A stretch of DNA of 64,000 bases from Paenibacillus sp. UNC451MF (GTDB taxonomy: Bacteria > Bacillota > Bacilli > Paenibacillales > NBRC-103111): positions 1-64,000 of the forward strand of contig NZ_JMLS01000003.1 in assembly GCF_000686845.1 (NCBI RefSeq), read 5' to 3'. The notes beneath the pieces were generated by a model. The model was given only the letters and a program-made list of their open reading frames with translations. It was not told where the DNA came from and did no database searches. The position numbers and the translations under genes are program-made. Positions 62,603 to 64,000 of this stretch are shown in pieces; the stretch's first letter is position 1, and every line of letters begins with the position of its first letter.

Positions 62603-63613
62603 ATGCCAAAATCGAAAAGGCTCATTGAGCTTATGATAGCTGTGAATAAACGGAAGAAGTTTACAGTCCGCGAGTTAGCTAAGGAATTTAATGTTTCTTC
62701 CAGAACTATTATGAGGGATCTGCAGGAGCTTAGTGAGCTGGGAGTGCCCTTGTACTCTGAGTTTGGTCCGCACGGCGGGTATAGGGTCTTGAATGAAAGA
62801 TGGCTTCCACCAATTACTTTTTCCGAGAATGAAGCGGTCGCCATGTTTTTTGCTTATCAATCCCTGCAGCAATATGGAGCACTTCCTTTTGGTAAAGAAT
62901 CTGCTTCTGCGTTGAACAAATTTTATCATTATTTACCGGAGGATACGAAAGACAAGATAGACAAGATGAAACAGCGAATTGTGTTCTGGACTCCTACTCG
63001 AAGCATTCACAGTCCTCATCTAGAGCTCATTATGGAAGCTTCTATTCAACAGCAGCCGCTGCAAATCAACTATGATTCCAAAGATGGAGCAAAGCTCCGT
63101 GTTATACAGCCAATTGGTCTTTATTCCTACAACGGATACTGGTATAGCCCGGCTTACTGCTTTACCAAAGCTACAACGTTGTTGTTTCGAGTGGACAGAG
63201 TCATAGACGCCATGTTCATGGAAAATGAACAAGTGTCCGTAGATCAAAGCCAAATAACCATAATGGATTGGATCAATAGAATGGAACAACCTGTTAACAA
63301 AAATGAAAAAAAACTTCAAGTGGAGGTTCTGTTAACTAAGGCGGGTGTTCGTAAATGTCAGTGGGAGGCTTTGTTTAGAAATGAGCTGGAGCTATTCGAG
63401 GATGGTACCGGTAAAATCAACATGTACATTTCGTCCGACGAACTCGATTACTTTTCTTCTTTTTTTATCGGATTCGGTACCGAAGGGCGAGTTGTTAATC
63501 CCAAGGAAATGGTTGAAATGATGCAGCGTAAAACTATGGAGCTCGCTAAAATGTATTCCCGGGAAGACAACCTCCAGGGTACATATCAAAGTTCAACTTT
63601 AGAGAACAAGTGA
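62603..63613 (+). CDS. WYL-domain transcriptional regulator
   Basis: A 336-aa regulator of the YafY/YobV type: an HTH_11 domain at the N-terminus (KFTVRELAKEFNVSSRTIMR, DLQELSELGVPLYSEFGPHG), then a WYL domain (about 140-215; LQINYDSKDGAKLRVIQPIG, YSPAYCFTKATTLLFRVDRV) and a C-terminal WCX part. ATTGGAGG lies before the ATG and a TATAAT at 62562-62567. Targets are unknown. Confidence 0.87.
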   Translation: MPKSKRLIELMIAVNKRKKFTVRELAKEFNVSSRTIMRDLQELSELGVPLYSEFGPHGGYRVLNERWLPPITFSENEAVAMFFAYQSLQQYGALPFGKESASALNKFYHYLPEDTKDKIDKMKQRIVFWTPTRSIHSPHLELIMEASIQQQPLQINYDSKDGAKLRVIQPIGLYSYNGYWYSPAYCFTKATTLLFRVDRVIDAMFMENEQVSVDQSQITIMDWINRMEQPVNKNEKKLQVEVLLTKAGVRKCQWEALFRNELELFEDGTGKINMYISSDELDYFSSFFIGFGTEGRVVNPKEMVEMMQRKTMELAKMYSREDNLQGTYQSSTLENK

Positions 63614-63637
63614 CGCAATCCTCGATCTAAACGCTTG

Positions 63638-63664
63638 CCACGGTAGATCTGCCGTGGTTTTCTT
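63638..63664 (+). terminator. Terminator of the WYL gene
   Basis: CCACGGTAGA (63638-63647) and TCTGCCGTGG (63648-63657) can pair almost fully, followed by TTTTCTTG. Confidence 0.55.
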
Positions 63665-63728
63665 GTATTAATGATGATATAATGTCTGAACAAAATAGTT
63701 ATGATTTGGAAGCGAGCTGATACAGTGC

Positions 63729-64000
63729 ATGAACCCTCGCGAACTTTTCGGCGAAATGGATATTTATTTATTTGATCAATTATTAAAAGGCCGAATTACG
63801 GAAAAGATGAGGATTCTCGATGCAGGCTGCGGCACGGGGAGAAACCTCACCTATTTTTTGCGCAGCGGCTACAATGTGTTCGCGGTCGATAGGTCGGAAG
63901 ACGCTGTTCAGTGTGTTATGAAGCTGGGACAAACACTGGCTCCCGAATGGACGGATGAACAAGCCCGTGTTGAGCCCGTGGAAAAAATGAGCTTTGCTAA
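63729..64000 (+). CDS. Class I SAM-dependent methyltransferase (partial)
   Basis: The gene runs off the right edge; 90 residues are visible. SAM-binding motif I is clear (RILDAGCGTGRNL), followed by the acidic residue of motif II in NVFAVDRSEDAV. The substrate cannot be inferred. The ATG at 63729 lies 115 bases after the WYL regulator stop. Confidence 0.8.
   Translation, partial: MNPRELFGEMDIYLFDQLLKGRITEKMRILDAGCGTGRNLTYFLRSGYNVFAVDRSEDAVQCVMKLGQTLAPEWTDEQARVEPVEKMSFA

Overview
The window looks like chromosomal DNA of a Gram-positive, spore-forming member of the Paenibacillaceae (Paenibacillus or a close relative). Pointers are KapB, a YhcN/YlaJ-type sporulation lipoprotein, an S-layer-homology protein, a YtxJ-type bacillithiol protein, YesM/YesN-like two-component genes, very large hybrid sensor kinases, strong GGAGG ribosome binding sites, frequent TTG/GTG starts and many U-tailed hairpin terminators. 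I see no rRNA, tRNA, CRISPR array, transposase or prophage.

Region by region. 1-3.16 kb is an accessory patch: an ADP-ribosylglycohydrolase flanked by two related hairpin repeats; two tiny membrane peptides divergent from a ribbon-helix-helix regulator, with twin operators between them; and a three-gene operon (mini-WYL, YolD, LexA-like winged helix) whose promoter carries two SOS-box-like sites. 3.16-10.5 kb is the distal half of a Tad-type pilus locus (pilin remnant, TadE, TadG, TadE, prepilin peptidase, FHA protein, PP2C phosphatase); the motor and platform genes that should precede it are absent here. 10.5-19.3 kb holds three different ABC-F ATPases (YfmM-, YfmR- and YkpA-like) interleaved with a Dabb protein, a DUF2269 membrane protein, an ASCH protein, an M42 peptidase and a C39-like peptidase.

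19.3-27.2 kb holds small hypothetical genes, a thioredoxin, kapB with a histidine kinase and NarL-type regulator, a Gfo/Idh oxidoreductase, a sporulation lipoprotein, an orphan OmpR regulator and an HxlR regulator. 27.4-33.3 kb has a MoxR ATPase/VWA pair, purT, an acyl-CoA thioesterase, an AIM24-family protein and a Cys-rich small protein. 33.3-44.4 kb is a YesM/YesN-like two-component pair followed by a five-gene exporter operon (ATPase, lipoprotein adaptor, FtsX/MacB-type permease, second ATPase with an AbrB-like tail, secreted 709-aa protein).

44.5-64 kb contains a YfcE-like phosphoesterase, ytxJ, an esterase, a convergent 1710-aa kinase-like/AAA/GAF/histidine-kinase protein, a MarR regulator, a polysaccharide deacetylase, an SLH-VWA surface protein, a nucleotide-sugar epimerase-like protein, topB, an AraC regulator divergent from a Gfo/Idh plus aldo/keto reductase pair, a 48-aa hydrophilic peptide, a WYL regulator, and a methyltransferase cut by the window end. 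Much of the window is signalling and envelope function. The least ordinary parts are the 1.4-3.0 kb mini-operons, the motor-less Tad locus, the AbrB-tailed ABC ATPase and the degenerate kinase domain of the giant sensor.
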